Below, piece by piece: positions 27,109-35,869 of a DNA stretch of 64,000 nucleotides. Position numbers and translations under genes: made by a program. Source of the stretch: Bacillota bacterium (GTDB lineage: Bacteria > Bacillota > Clostridia > Oscillospirales > Ruminococcaceae); NCBI GenBank assembly GCA_023421245.1, contig JAEZTV010000002.1, positions 1 through 64,000 on the forward strand. Reading direction: 5' to 3'. Position 1 is the first letter of the stretch. The number at the start of each line of letters is the position of its first letter. The notes beneath the pieces were generated by a model that had not been told where the DNA came from, searched no databases, and saw only the letters and a program-made list of their open reading frames with translations.

Positions 27109-27909
27109 CTACTTGACAGCATCATCCGCTTGTGCCGACTTTTGCTTGAGTGCGGCATACTTTGCGCGCACCCCGGTGATCTTGCCGCAGGTCATCTTGC
27201 CCTCGGGGCAGGGGCCGTTTACGCAGGACGGGCCTGCCGAAGCAAACAAGTTTGGCGCAACCGCCGTCACAAGGCGCAGCATCTCGTCGGCTACGGCCTG
27301 AATCTCCCATTGCGCGCGGTTGCAGCAGCGGTGGGCAAAAAAGTTGTGCAGGCTGCGCGCATTCATCGTCACCACCATGCGGGTATCGCACGAGTTTGGC
27401 AATACAAAACGCGCGTCTTCTATCGCAAGCTTTTCCGCCTTTTTATGCGCGGCATCCTGTGTTAAGCCGCTATCCATCATGCGGCGCGTATGCGCCTGCA
27501 GCAGAATCTCGCTAAGCCGTTCGTAGTGCCGCGCAGCCTCGTTCATGGCAAGGATATATTCCGCTCTCGCTTCGGGAATTGCCTCAATCTCGGGCGGGAT
27601 AACATAGTCAAAGCCGCTTTTGCGCACATAACGCTGGCTTTGCACCGAAAAAGATGCAATTCGGTGACGGGTAATCTGCGCCAGCAGCGCGCGGGATACC
27701 CCCTCGATGCCGAACGTAAAACTTGCATGCTCAATCGGGCTTTCGTGCCCAATCTCCGCAAGCATGGCGACAAATTTTGATGTGCTTTCGGGAGTAAGCC
27801 CGCTTGCAAGTGCCTCAATGCTGTCGGCATTGCTGTAACACAGCTTCGCGGCGGCAGCCACCGTTTTTTCCGGCTCGGGCGTGTGGGAAATCAGTGTAAC
27901 CTTTAGCAT
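27109..27909 (-). CDS. thyX: FAD-dependent thymidylate synthase
   Basis: A 266-residue enzyme making dTMP from dUMP with FAD and methylene-THF. The ThyX signature RHRx7S is present (Arg81-His82-Arg83, Ser91) within ITRHRIASFSVQSQRY. A DARFVLPNSCDTRMVVTMNARSLHNFFAHRCCNRAQWEI block near residues 155-193 supplies the remaining active-site residues. A Cys-rich tail (CVNGPCPEGKMTCGK, about 227-241) is common in clostridial ThyX. The start at 27909 has TTGGAGG 6 nt upstream. It is upstream of the DJ-1/5-FTHF cyclo-ligase/mltG run and just downstream of the 56-bp array. Confidence 0.95.
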   Translation of the reverse strand: MLKVTLISHTPEPEKTVAAAAKLCYSNADSIEALASGLTPESTSKFVAMLAEIGHESPIEHASFTFGIEGVSRALLAQITRHRIASFSVQSQRYVRKSGFDYVIPPEIEAIPEARAEYILAMNEAARHYERLSEILLQAHTRRMMDSGLTQDAAHKKAEKLAIEDARFVLPNSCDTRMVVTMNARSLHNFFAHRCCNRAQWEIQAVADEMLRLVTAVAPNLFASAGPSCVNGPCPEGKMTCGKITGVRAKYAALKQKSAQADDAVK

Positions 27910-27980
27910 GTCAGCCTCCAATCCGCCGCGCAGCGCGGCTGTCGGGTTTGCTAATAGCGCAGAGTGCAAGTATGTTCATA

Positions 27981-28690
27981 AGCGTATCAAGGCTTGTGAA
28001 GTCCGTCATAATTTTCGGAAAGAAAATCAAATCTAGAGCTTGTCAAGGCTTGTGAAGTTGGCCCTGATTTTCGGAAAGAAAATCAAATCTAAAGCTTGTC
28101 AAGGCTTGTGAAGTTGGCCCTGGTTTTCTGAAAGAAAATCAAATCTAGAGCTTGTCAAGGCTTGTGAAGCCCGTCATGATTTTCGGAAAGAAAATCAAAT
28201 CTAGAGCTTGTCAAGGCTTGTGAAGCCTGTCATGATTTTCGGAAAGAAAATCAAATCTACAGCTTGCCAAGGCTTGTGAAGCCCGTCATGATTTTCGGAA
28301 AGAAAATCAAATCCAGAGCTTGTCAAGGCTTGTGAAGCCCGTCATGATTTTCGGAAAGAAAATCAAATCTAAAGCTTGTCAAGGCTTGCGAAGCCCGTCA
28401 TGATTTTCGGAAAGAAAATCAAATCTAGAGCTTATCAAGGCTTGTGAAGTCCGTCATGATTTTCGGAAAGAAAATCAAATCTAGAGCTTGTCAAGGCTTG
28501 TGAAGTCCGTCATGATTTTCGGAAAGAAAATCAAATCTAGAGCTTATCAAGGCTTGTAAAGTTGGCCCTGGTTTTCTGAAAGAAAATCAAATCTAGAGCT
28601 TATCAAGGCTTGTAAAGTAGGCCCTGGTTTTCTGAAAGAAAATCAAATCTAGAGCTTGTCAAGGCTTGTGAAGTTGGCCATGATTTTCTT
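27981..28690. repeat. 56-bp tandem array derived from the 3' end of pcrA
   Basis: Twelve head-to-tail units of exactly 56 bp begin at 27991 (first GGCTTGTGAAG) and every 56 bp to 28607. A thirteenth partial unit (28663 to about 28690) lies inside the pcrA coding region. There are no unique spacers. On the minus strand each unit repeats about 38 bp that encode the last residues of PcrA (KIM-x-x-FTSLDKL), the TAG stop and a few following bases. Two subtypes occur: one with TTGGCCCTGG-like variants (units 2, 3, 11, 12) and one with CCGTCATGA-like variants (units 1, 4-10). Most units carry the inverted repeat GATTTTC-GGAAA-GAAAATC and a second small one, GGCTT-GTG-AAGCC. Confidence 0.95.
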
Positions 28691-31006
28691 TGTGCCCTTC
28701 GTATCAAACGCAATTTCCAGCAGCGTGTCGTTACCCATAGGAACAGCGGAAAGAATCATGCCTTCGCCAAATATTTTGTGGCGAACGCGCTCGCCGTTTG
28801 CATAGGTTTGTTTTGCGGCATTGGCCTGCGGCCGGCTGGAAACATGCATTGTGTCGCCAAGTCCGCCCGTCCTGCTTTGCGCAGGGGTATAGGCAGGGGT
28901 TTGCGGCTTGCTTGCCCACGACGAAAGCCCTGTTTCCTGCTTGTACTCCGCGGGGATTTCGGTTAAAAAACGCGATGGTCTGTTACGGGATGTTTGCCCA
29001 AACAGCATACGTGAGGCGGCATTTGTCACCGTCAGCTTTTCTTTTGCCCTTGTAATGGCAACGTAGGCTAGGCGGCGTTCCTCCTCCACCTCTGCGGGAT
29101 CATACATCACGCGGATACCGGGGAAGATTCCCTCCTCCATACCGACAATGAATACAAAGGGGAACTCCAATCCCTTAGCGGAGTGCATGGTCATCATTAC
29201 AACCGCATCGGCGTCACCGTCGTAATTGTCAATATCGGTAAGCAGCGATATCTCCTCTAAAAAGCCGGAAAGCCCTGCATCCTCGTTATCTTGCGTATAT
29301 TTGTGCACATTTGTTAACAGCTCACGCAGGTTCTCGGTGCGCGTCAACCCTTCGTCACCCTGTGCCTGCAGCATGGCCATATAGCCCGAATCCTCCATCA
29401 CATTCTCAAGCAGAACGTCAAGCCGAGTATCGTGCGAGGCATCGATAAAGCCCTGCATCATGTCGGAAAACGCACGCAGAGAAGAAGCCTTGCGCGCAAG
29501 GCCTGCGTAATTCTCCGGCTCGCGGATGACCTCAAACATTGTAATGCCAAGGCTGTCCGCAATTTCACGGGCGGCCGATACCGTCGCATCGCCGATGCCG
29601 CGCTTGGGCTCGTTGATGATGCGTGCAAGCCGTACGGTATCCGCGGGATTGTTGATTACGGCAAGGTAAGCGAGAATATCACGAATCTCCTTGCGCTCAT
29701 AGAAGCGCAGACCGCCGATGATGCGGTAGGGGATAGCAGCCTTAATGAAATGCTGCTCCAGCTGCGCAGACTGCGCATTCATACGGTATAAAATGGCGTG
29801 ATCGGCATACTTGCGGCCGGCACGTACATTCTCCTCAATCGCGCTTGCCACAAAGGCGCTCTCATCCTCCGCGCTTGTGGCGCGGTACACCAGTACCGGC
29901 TCGCCCTTATTGTTGCTTGTCCACAACTCTTTGCCTTTGCGCTGCGTATTGTGCGATATTACCTTGTTCGCCGCGTTTAAAATTGTCTGCGTGCTGCGGT
30001 AGTTCTGCTCAAGGCGTACGACAACGGCACGGTCAAACTGCTTTTCAAACGAGAGAATGTTCTCAATCGTTGCCCCGCGAAACCGGTAGATGCTCTGGTC
30101 ATCGTCGCCCACCACACAAATGCGCTGATGTGACTGCGAAAGCAGCCCCACCAACCGAAACTGCGCGTGGTTTGTATCCTGGTACTCGTCCACCATCACA
30201 TAAGAGAATCTGCGCTGCCACGCGGCAAGAACATCGGGGAACTGCTCGAACAGGCGGACTGTACATAGAATAAGGTCGTCAAAATCCAGTGCGTTTGCCA
30301 ATTTTAAGCGTTTTGCATAAAGCTCATAAAGCTCCGCAACCTTCAGCTCGCGGAACTCGCCGCCCGCCTGCTCCTTTGCTTGTTTTGGAGTAAGCAGGCG
30401 ATCTTTTAACCGGCTGACGGAACCCAGCATCTGCTTGGGCGGAAACTGCTTATCGCTAAGGTTAAGCTCCTTTAAGCATTCCTTTATCACACGTACCGAA
30501 TCGTCGGTGTCGTAGATGGTAAAGCTCTTATCGTAGCCAAGCGCCTCAATCTCGCGCCGCAGAATCCGTGCGCATACCGAATGAAAGGTGCCCGCCCAGA
30601 TATCGCGTGCGGTTTCACCGAGCATTGACTCCAGCCGTGCCTTAAGCTCGCCCGCCGCCTTGTTGGTAAAGGTGATGGCAAGCACATTCCACGCTCGGGG
30701 CGGGTTATCCGCCAGCAGATGCTGCACGCGCTCAGGGTCTGTGATGCCCGAATCGGCGCAGGCGGTTAAAAAATCAATATCCTCCGCAGCAAGTTTTTGC
30801 GGTACATAGCTGCCGTGGTACGCGTTGCCGTATTTTATTAAGTAAGCAATGCGGTTGACAATTACAGTGGTTTTACCGCTGCCGGCGCCCGCGAGAATCA
30901 GCAGAGGGCTTTGCGTATTAAACACCGCCGCACGCTGCGTGTCGTTTAGCTTTGCATACTCCTTCTCTAGCAGCCTGCGTTTTAAATTTATGTAAGTGGT
31001 ATTCAT
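28649..31006 (-). CDS. pcrA: ATP-dependent DNA helicase PcrA/UvrD
   Basis: A 785-residue SF1 helicase. It has a Q-motif region LNDTQRAAVFNTQSPLLILAGAGSGKTT (Walker A about 39-46), motif II VDEYQDTNHAQFRLV, motif III GDDDQSIYRFRGA, motif IV RLEQNYRST, motif V MMTMHSAKGLEFPFVFI and motif VI RRLAYVAITRAKEKL. A Tudor-like C-terminal region follows (GERVRHKIFGEGMI). About 40 extra residues sit between motifs I and Ia (about residues 61-101). The start at 31006 matches the family N-terminus, although its ribosome-binding site is weak. The last codons are the apparent source of the 56-bp array. Confidence 0.95.
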   Translation of the reverse strand: MNTTYINLKRRLLEKEYAKLNDTQRAAVFNTQSPLLILAGAGSGKTTVIVNRIAYLIKYGNAYHGSYVPQKLAAEDIDFLTACADSGITDPERVQHLLADNPPRAWNVLAITFTNKAAGELKARLESMLGETARDIWAGTFHSVCARILRREIEALGYDKSFTIYDTDDSVRVIKECLKELNLSDKQFPPKQMLGSVSRLKDRLLTPKQAKEQAGGEFRELKVAELYELYAKRLKLANALDFDDLILCTVRLFEQFPDVLAAWQRRFSYVMVDEYQDTNHAQFRLVGLLSQSHQRICVVGDDDQSIYRFRGATIENILSFEKQFDRAVVVRLEQNYRSTQTILNAANKVISHNTQRKGKELWTSNNKGEPVLVYRATSAEDESAFVASAIEENVRAGRKYADHAILYRMNAQSAQLEQHFIKAAIPYRIIGGLRFYERKEIRDILAYLAVINNPADTVRLARIINEPKRGIGDATVSAAREIADSLGITMFEVIREPENYAGLARKASSLRAFSDMMQGFIDASHDTRLDVLLENVMEDSGYMAMLQAQGDEGLTRTENLRELLTNVHKYTQDNEDAGLSGFLEEISLLTDIDNYDGDADAVVMMTMHSAKGLEFPFVFIVGMEEGIFPGIRVMYDPAEVEEERRLAYVAITRAKEKLTVTNAASRMLFGQTSRNRPSRFLTEIPAEYKQETGLSSWASKPQTPAYTPAQSRTGGLGDTMHVSSRPQANAAKQTYANGERVRHKIFGEGMILSAVPMGNDTLLEIAFDTKGTKKIMANFTSLDKL

Positions 31007-31149
31007 AGATGTACCTGTGCCTTCCCGATGGTATGCCATAACGGCACAACACCGAACTGAAAAGTAAAGCGCAACCCAATCACGCACAAAACAGACGCCC
31101 GCTTTGTGCCGGAATCCCACGCCGGCACTCACGATACAGTCATCAATAT

Positions 31150-31178
31150 ATTATAGCAAAAGCAGTATGCAAAATCAA
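31150..31178 (-). promoter_or_regulatory. Promoter of pcrA; gap 31007-31408
   Basis: On the minus strand, TTGATT (31178-31173), a 17-nt spacer and TATAAT (31155-31150) with an upstream TGC extended -10 form a strong promoter. It gives a leader of about 137 nt to the 31006 start. I see nothing else in the 400-bp gap except a TATACT (31320-31325) without a matching -35 upstream of the small zinc-ribbon gene. Confidence 0.72.
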
Positions 31179-31408
31179 ACAAATGGCGATAATTTTATAA
31201 CTTGTGTTTGTGCACAGTCGGCTTTTGCACAAGCGGCGGTCTTTTGTAAAAAGACTTCTCGATGAACATCTCATTCGGATAGCAGATATATTAGTGCATG
31301 CTATTGAATGGACCTGTGCTATACTGTAATTCAGTGCTGATTGTGATAAAACACAGATTGGCAGATGATAGACCTATCCAAATCAAAGATTAAGGGGGAG
31401 AAGTGCAG

Positions 31409-31636
31409 ATGAATTGTCCACATTGCGGCGGCACAAATATTGAAGCTGGGGTTTCGATTGGAAAAACTGCCGAAGCAGGGAATATCGGGCCAAGGTTTAA
31501 AAGCGGTCTGCTTACAGGAGTCGCACAGATGTATTGCGATATCTGCCTTAACTGCGGAGAAATCGTGCGTTTCTTTATCAAAGAAAGCACCGATAAAAAA
31601 TGGGTTAAAAAACCCGGCGCGTTGGGAGCAAAATAA
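31409..31636 (+). CDS. Small zinc-ribbon protein, function unknown
   Basis: A 75-residue protein beginning MNCPHCGGTN and containing CDICLNCGEIVRFFI near residues 48-62. The two CxxC pairs form a zinc ribbon. It resembles short nucleic-acid-binding-like proteins annotated only as hypothetical. GGGGGAG lies 8 nt before the ATG at 31409; the in-frame GTG at 31403 is too close to that site. It is monocistronic and closed by a strong terminator. Confidence 0.75.
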   Translation: MNCPHCGGTNIEAGVSIGKTAEAGNIGPRFKSGLLTGVAQMYCDICLNCGEIVRFFIKESTDKKWVKKPGALGAK

Positions 31637-31679
31637 AGCACCGGTCCATCCTTTATAAAAAGCAAGCCAAGACCCGCGT

Positions 31680-31720
31680 AAAGAACAAGACGGCGCTAAT
31701 CGTGCGCCGTCTTGTTCTTT
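31680..31720. terminator. Bidirectional terminator (zinc-ribbon gene / mazF)
   Basis: AAAGAACAAGACGGCGC and its complement form an almost perfect 17-bp stem with a short loop, with T-rich ends on both strands. It lies between convergent genes. Confidence 0.88.
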
Positions 31721-31755
31721 GGCTAGGTAGGAAAGAGCACACAGGTAAGCCCTGC

Positions 31756-32130
31756 CTATGTAAGCTCCCCTTGCGCTCTCCCTTCCGCCGGTAGGCCGAA
31801 GCTAATGGACAATGCCCGGTCGACCTGCTGCATCGAACCGTTATCGAGCTGTCCCATACGCTCTTTGAGCCTTTTTTTGTCGATGGTGCGTATCTGCTCA
31901 AGCAGAACGACCGATTCCTTTGAAAGTCCACAGCCCTCGGAGTCAAGGGTAATATGTGTCGGCAGCTTGGCTTTTTCCTTCTGACTGGTTATCGCCGCTG
32001 CAATCACGGTTGGGCTGTACTTATTGCCAACATCGTTTTGTACGATCAGTACAGGGCGTATCCCGCCCTGTTCCGAGCCCACAACGGGGCTTAGATCGGC
32101 GTAATAGATATCTCCCCGCTTTACAGCCAT
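31756..32130 (-). CDS. MazF/PemK-type mRNA endoribonuclease
   Basis: A 124-residue protein matching B. subtilis NdoA/EndoA. The N-terminus is VKRGDIYYADLSPVVGSEQGGIRPVLIVQND, with the catalytic Arg in GGIRPV and a conserved Thr/Ser in AAITSQ near residue 50, ending DRALSISFGL. It should cut mRNA at short sequence motifs. No antitoxin gene lies directly upstream; the 290 bp before it are empty. A ribosome-binding site (GGAG) precedes the start. Orphan-looking mazF genes with a distant antitoxin are common in Firmicutes. Confidence 0.92.
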   Translation of the reverse strand: MAVKRGDIYYADLSPVVGSEQGGIRPVLIVQNDVGNKYSPTVIAAAITSQKEKAKLPTHITLDSEGCGLSKESVVLLEQIRTIDKKRLKERMGQLDNGSMQQVDRALSISFGLPAEGRAQGELT

Positions 32131-32435
32131 ACTAACACGCTCCGTTTTTTAGAATTCTCTTGCAAAAGCTTCTACAATACTTTTGCATCTTTAGTTTAGC
32201 CAATTATTAAGAGCGTTAATCATCCACATTTCTTCAGGGGAGAAAAAGAAATATTAAAAATAATAATCACTCTCTGCTACAGTATATTCAAGCGGGACAC
32301 GATTTGACATAATACTGTTGCACGCCAAAAATACGGACATGTTTTAATTTCTTAAGCGCCGGTACCGCGCAATGATTTTTACCGCAGACCAATAATGCCC
32401 TAAGCCGTCGCTGGGGGCGATGTTTTGCTTGCAAA

Positions 32436-32464
32436 TTGAGCAAAAAACCGGAATATGGTATTAT
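32436..32464 (+). promoter_or_regulatory. Promoter of the alpha/beta hydrolase gene; gap 32131-32494
   Basis: TTGAGC (32436-32441), a 17-nt spacer and TATTAT (32459-32464) lie about 30 bp upstream of the start codon. The rest of the 364-bp gap shows no gene or further clear element. Confidence 0.6.
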
Positions 32465-32494
32465 TATCTGCAAAGGCCTAAACGGAGGAGCACA

Positions 32495-33442
32495 ATGACA
32501 TATTATAACGACCAGCCCGTTTGGAAAGAGATACAGCCCTATCTGCCGGAGCAAAACCGTCTGACACAGGATACTCTCCCAAACGAGCTGTTTATCGAGC
32601 ATGACAGATTTTCGCTGCACATTGACCATTACACCTGCCAAACGCCTGCGGGTGTGGTGATACTGCTGCATGGGGTGGGAGGCAACGGCAGACTGCTTTC
32701 GTTTCTTGCCCTGCCGCTTGTACGCGCAGGCTACGAGGTCATCTGCCCGGACCTGCCGCTCTATGGCAATACAAAGGCAAAGGGCACGGTGACCTATAAC
32801 GACTGGATTACCTGCGCGGCATATACCGCACAGAGGTTTCGCCGCGAGGGGCTGCCACTTTTTTTGTTTGGGCTAAGTGCAGGCGGAATGCTTGCCTACC
32901 AGGTAGCGGCAAACCTTCCCGCGGTATCGGGTATCGTGGCTTCCTGCCTGCTCGACCAGCGCGACCGGTACGTCTTGGGCGAGATTGCGTCAAGCAAGCT
33001 GCTGATTGCGGTAAGCCGTCCGTTTTTGCCGCTTGCAAGCAAGTTGATACCGCGACTGCAGCTGCCCATGAAGCTGCTATGTGACATGAAGAACATTGCA
33101 AACGACAGATCACTTGTACAAACGCTCCTGCGCGACCGGCGTTCTTCCGGCGCACGGGTTCCCATATCGTTTGTATATTCGATGCTGAATATGCCAATGC
33201 CCGTTGAGCCTGAGCAGTTTGCCGCCTGTCCGATGCTGCTGGTTCACCCGGGCGATGACCGATGGACAGCGCCGCAGGCCAGCCGCGTGTTCTTTGACCG
33301 CCTTGCCTGCGACAAGGAGTTTGTGCTCATAAACGGCGGGGGTCACTTTCCGGTAGAGCCCGAACCGTTGCAAGAGCTTGCGGCATGCTGCGTAACTTTT
33401 TTAAACCGCCACAGCCAAATTGGGGCGAAAACCGCAACCTAG
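32495..33442 (+). CDS. Alpha/beta hydrolase
   Basis: A 315-residue serine hydrolase. The oxyanion region is VVILLHGVGGNG near residues 52-63, the nucleophile elbow is LFGLSAGG (Ser near 128), the acid is likely in LVHPGDDRWT near 250 and the His in NGGGHFPVE near 283. No signal peptide is present, so it is cytoplasmic. The start at 32495 has ACGGAGGAG 6 nt upstream. The substrate is unknown; lipase-like or esterase activity is the broad expectation. Confidence 0.85.
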   Translation: MTYYNDQPVWKEIQPYLPEQNRLTQDTLPNELFIEHDRFSLHIDHYTCQTPAGVVILLHGVGGNGRLLSFLALPLVRAGYEVICPDLPLYGNTKAKGTVTYNDWITCAAYTAQRFRREGLPLFLFGLSAGGMLAYQVAANLPAVSGIVASCLLDQRDRYVLGEIASSKLLIAVSRPFLPLASKLIPRLQLPMKLLCDMKNIANDRSLVQTLLRDRRSSGARVPISFVYSMLNMPMPVEPEQFAACPMLLVHPGDDRWTAPQASRVFFDRLACDKEFVLINGGGHFPVEPEPLQELAACCVTFLNRHSQIGAKTAT

Positions 33443-33477
33443 AAATTTGCACAGCATTGCGGTTTTCGCACCTTTTT
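33425..33477 (+). terminator. Terminator overlapping the hydrolase stop codon
   Basis: GCGAAAACCGCAA and TTGCGGTTTTCGC form a 13-bp perfect stem whose loop holds the TAG stop codon, followed by ACCTTTTTT. Translation through the last codons would melt the 5' arm. Confidence 0.78.
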
Positions 33478-33524
33478 TAGCTGCACAGGTACAAGGTTTT
33501 AGGGCGCTTTGGTTTAGGCTCCTT

Positions 33525-33566
33525 GCGAACGGCGGGCAGCATTTGCTGCCCGCCGTTCGCCCTTTC
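33525..33566. terminator. Terminator between hydrolase and glmS
   Basis: A 16-17 bp GC-rich stem (GCGAACGGCGGGCAGCA and its complement) with a minimal loop, 15 bp before the glmS stop. It probably ends the glmS transcript, although the minus-strand T-run is poor. Confidence 0.6.
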
Positions 33567-33581
33567 AAAAGGTTGGGCTGA

Positions 33582-35402
33582 TTATTCCACCGTGACCGAT
33601 TTTGCAAGGTTGCGGGGCTTGTCGATGTCAAACCCCTTCTCATCGGCAGTGAAAAACGCAAGCAGCTGCAAGACCGCAGCCGTCAGGAACGGGTAGAGGA
33701 ATTCGTTGCAGGAGGGGAGGTTGATAATGCGGTCGATGGTCTCGTCGTCGAGTGTTGTCCCGTCTGGCAGAATCGCCACCACATATGCGCCGCGCGCCTT
33801 AACCTCTTTGATGTTACTCACAGTCTTTTCAAACAGTGCGGGCTCAAGCGCAATGGCGATTACCGGAACGCCGCCCGTAATAAGCGACAAGGTGCCGTGC
33901 TTGAGTTCCCCCGCGGCATATGCCTCACAGTGGATGTACGAAATCTCCTTGAGCTTGAGCGAGCCTTCCATCGACATGCAAAAATCGCGGCCGCGCCCGA
34001 TAAAAAAGATGTCGGGGGCTTGCATAATACGTTCGGCTGCGGCCTTAATCTCATCCGGCTCGTGGAGCACCCTCTCAATTGCTTCGGGGAGGGTAAGCAA
34101 TAAACTTGTCAGCCGCTCGGCTTCGCCGTTGTCTATTGTGCCGGCGAGCATCGCCATGCGGATGGCCAGCATATGCAGCACCGCAAGCTGTACCATGTAA
34201 GCCTTGGTGCTTGCAACCGCAATCTCTACACCCGCATAGGTGTAGAGGACGTAGTCGGCCTCACGTGCAATGGAGGAGCCGACGACATTCACAATCGCAA
34301 GGGTTTTTGCCCCTTTTTTCTTTGCAAGGCGCAGCGCGGCAAGCGTATCTGCCGTCTCGCCCGATTGCGAGAGGATAATGACCAAATCGTCCTTGCCTAC
34401 GAGCGGGTCGCGGTAGCGAAATTCCGAGGCGATATCCGTGTGAACCGGAACACGGGCCAACCGCTCGATGACGTTTTTGCCGAGCATTCCCGCGTGCAAT
34501 GCGGTGCCGCAGGCGGTGATGTGCACCGTCTTTGCATTTTGCAGCAGCTCGTCGGGAACATTATCCGGTGAAAAATCCGGCAGGCCGTTGTGAATGCGGG
34601 GGGAGATGGTGCTTGCAACGGCGCGCGGCTGTTCGTAGATTTCCTTCAGCATAAAATGCGAATATCCGCCCTTTTGCGCCTGTTTTGCGGAAAACGCGGC
34701 CGTTAACAGTTCTTTTTCGATCTCGGTGCCGTCGGGTGCAAGAAAGGCGACATGGCCGCGTTTTAGGATTGCCAACTCACCCTCCTCAAGGATGTAATAC
34801 CGTTTGGTGTATGCAAGGATTGCGGGGATATCGGATGCAATAAAATTCTCGCCCTCATTCACGGCAACGATGAGCGGGCTGTCCTTGCGCACCGCAAAGA
34901 TGGTGTCGGGGATATCGGCAAAAACGATGCCCAGTGCGTATGCGCCGCGAACGCGTGCAAGTGTCTTGCGAATTGCGTCTTGCGGGTCGCCTTGGTACAG
35001 GAAATCAAGCAGCCTGGCAATCGACTCGGTATCGGTCTGGGAAACAAACTCGGCCCCTGCTGCAGTAAGCTGGGCGCGAATCTCCATGTAGTTTTCTATA
35101 ATGCCGTTGTGTACCAGTGAAACCTTGCCCGCCGTGTGGGGATGGGAATTTTCATCAGAGGGAGCGCCATGGGTAGCCCAGCGGGTATGCCCGATGCCGC
35201 AGCCGGATGTTAGATCGCCTGCGCAGGAAAGCTTGTGCTCCAGGCTGGAAATGTTACCCTTTGCCTTGACCGTTTTCAGTGTATTATGACTAAACACCGT
35301 AATTCCAGCAGAATCATATCCGCGGTATTCCAGCATCTTCAAACCGTCGATTAATACTTCTGTGGCATTTCGGGCGCCAACATAGCCTACTATTCCACAC
35401 AT
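33582..35402 (-). CDS. glmS: Glutamine-fructose-6-phosphate aminotransferase (isomerizing)
   Basis: A 606-residue enzyme making glucosamine-6-phosphate, the entry step to cell-wall amino sugars. The N-terminal glutaminase (Ntn type) starts MCGIVGYVG, so Cys1 of the mature protein is the nucleophile, followed by LEYRGYDSAGI and GIGHTRWATHG. Two SIS domains follow (about 285-420 and 455-590; ACGTALHAG, ILSQSGETADT, PKLNLAKSVTVE-type end DIDKPRNLAKSVTVE). Expression should be controlled by the glmS ribozyme in the leader at 35430-35613. Confidence 0.97.
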   Translation of the reverse strand: MCGIVGYVGARNATEVLIDGLKMLEYRGYDSAGITVFSHNTLKTVKAKGNISSLEHKLSCAGDLTSGCGIGHTRWATHGAPSDENSHPHTAGKVSLVHNGIIENYMEIRAQLTAAGAEFVSQTDTESIARLLDFLYQGDPQDAIRKTLARVRGAYALGIVFADIPDTIFAVRKDSPLIVAVNEGENFIASDIPAILAYTKRYYILEEGELAILKRGHVAFLAPDGTEIEKELLTAAFSAKQAQKGGYSHFMLKEIYEQPRAVASTISPRIHNGLPDFSPDNVPDELLQNAKTVHITACGTALHAGMLGKNVIERLARVPVHTDIASEFRYRDPLVGKDDLVIILSQSGETADTLAALRLAKKKGAKTLAIVNVVGSSIAREADYVLYTYAGVEIAVASTKAYMVQLAVLHMLAIRMAMLAGTIDNGEAERLTSLLLTLPEAIERVLHEPDEIKAAAERIMQAPDIFFIGRGRDFCMSMEGSLKLKEISYIHCEAYAAGELKHGTLSLITGGVPVIAIALEPALFEKTVSNIKEVKARGAYVVAILPDGTTLDDETIDRIINLPSCNEFLYPFLTAAVLQLLAFFTADEKGFDIDKPRNLAKSVTVE

Positions 35403-35429
35403 AGAAGATAATCTCCTTATTATTCAATT

Positions 35430-35613
35430 TAATATCAGGCCGCAGGCATAACTGCGCCTACGGCTGTGCCAATGTCCGCACCTTTGTTTTTCGGTTACCC
35501 GACAGTTTGTGTACAGACTTCGCTTAAGGCACAAAGCGGAGAGGCATCCGCCGAAACACTCGATACTCCTCCCACCTCGTTAACCCCGCATGAAGCGGGA
35601 TGCTTGGCGCTTT
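35430..35613 (-). ncRNA. glmS glucosamine-6-phosphate ribozyme/riboswitch
   Basis: On the minus strand the leader contains the conserved glmS ribozyme blocks in order: AGCGCCAAGC at the cleavage-site end (about 35611), GTTAACGAGGTGGGAGGAGT with ATCGAGTG, then TTTCGGCGGATGCCTC (about 35556-35541), and a 3' domain running to about 35430. This RNA cleaves itself when bound by GlcN6P and so lowers glmS expression. Boundaries at the 3' side are approximate. Confidence 0.9.
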
Positions 35614-35767
35614 AGTTGCAAAAACATGTGCTGCTATCAATCCTCCTTGCTATACTTAACTTAGCTATATTGTGCGCGCTCAGCGCTGTACTATGCCATC
35701 CTCCTTTCGTTACAATTGTGCAGCCCGATACGATTCTTTGGTGAAATCCGTATCAGGCCTACAATTT

Positions 35768-35796
35768 ATTATATCCGTCTGTATGCCGGAAGTAAA
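35768..35796 (-). promoter_or_regulatory. Promoter of the glmS transcript
   Basis: On the minus strand, TTTACT (35796-35791), a 17-nt spacer and TATAAT (35773-35768). It would start transcription about 150 nt before the ribozyme core. Confidence 0.6.
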
Positions 35797-35840
35797 CAAT
35801 TTTGTGTGAACGGACAGGCAGCAATTCCTATTTTAACTTG

Positions 35841-35869
35841 TTGATATCAACCTTTTCCTATGCTATAAT
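35841..35869 (+). promoter_or_regulatory. Promoter of the pseudokinase gene; long leader
   Basis: TTGATA (35841-35846), a 17-nt spacer and TATAAT (35864-35869) with TGC just before it make a strong extended promoter. The next convincing start is at 36157, so the leader is about 280 nt. A possible 62-codon frame at 35888-36076 has no ribosome-binding site and I do not call it a gene. Confidence 0.7.

Noticed and set aside
27981..28690. CRISPR array
   Set aside because: The 56-bp units are directly adjacent with no unique spacers, and there are no cas genes; the repeat matches the end of pcrA.
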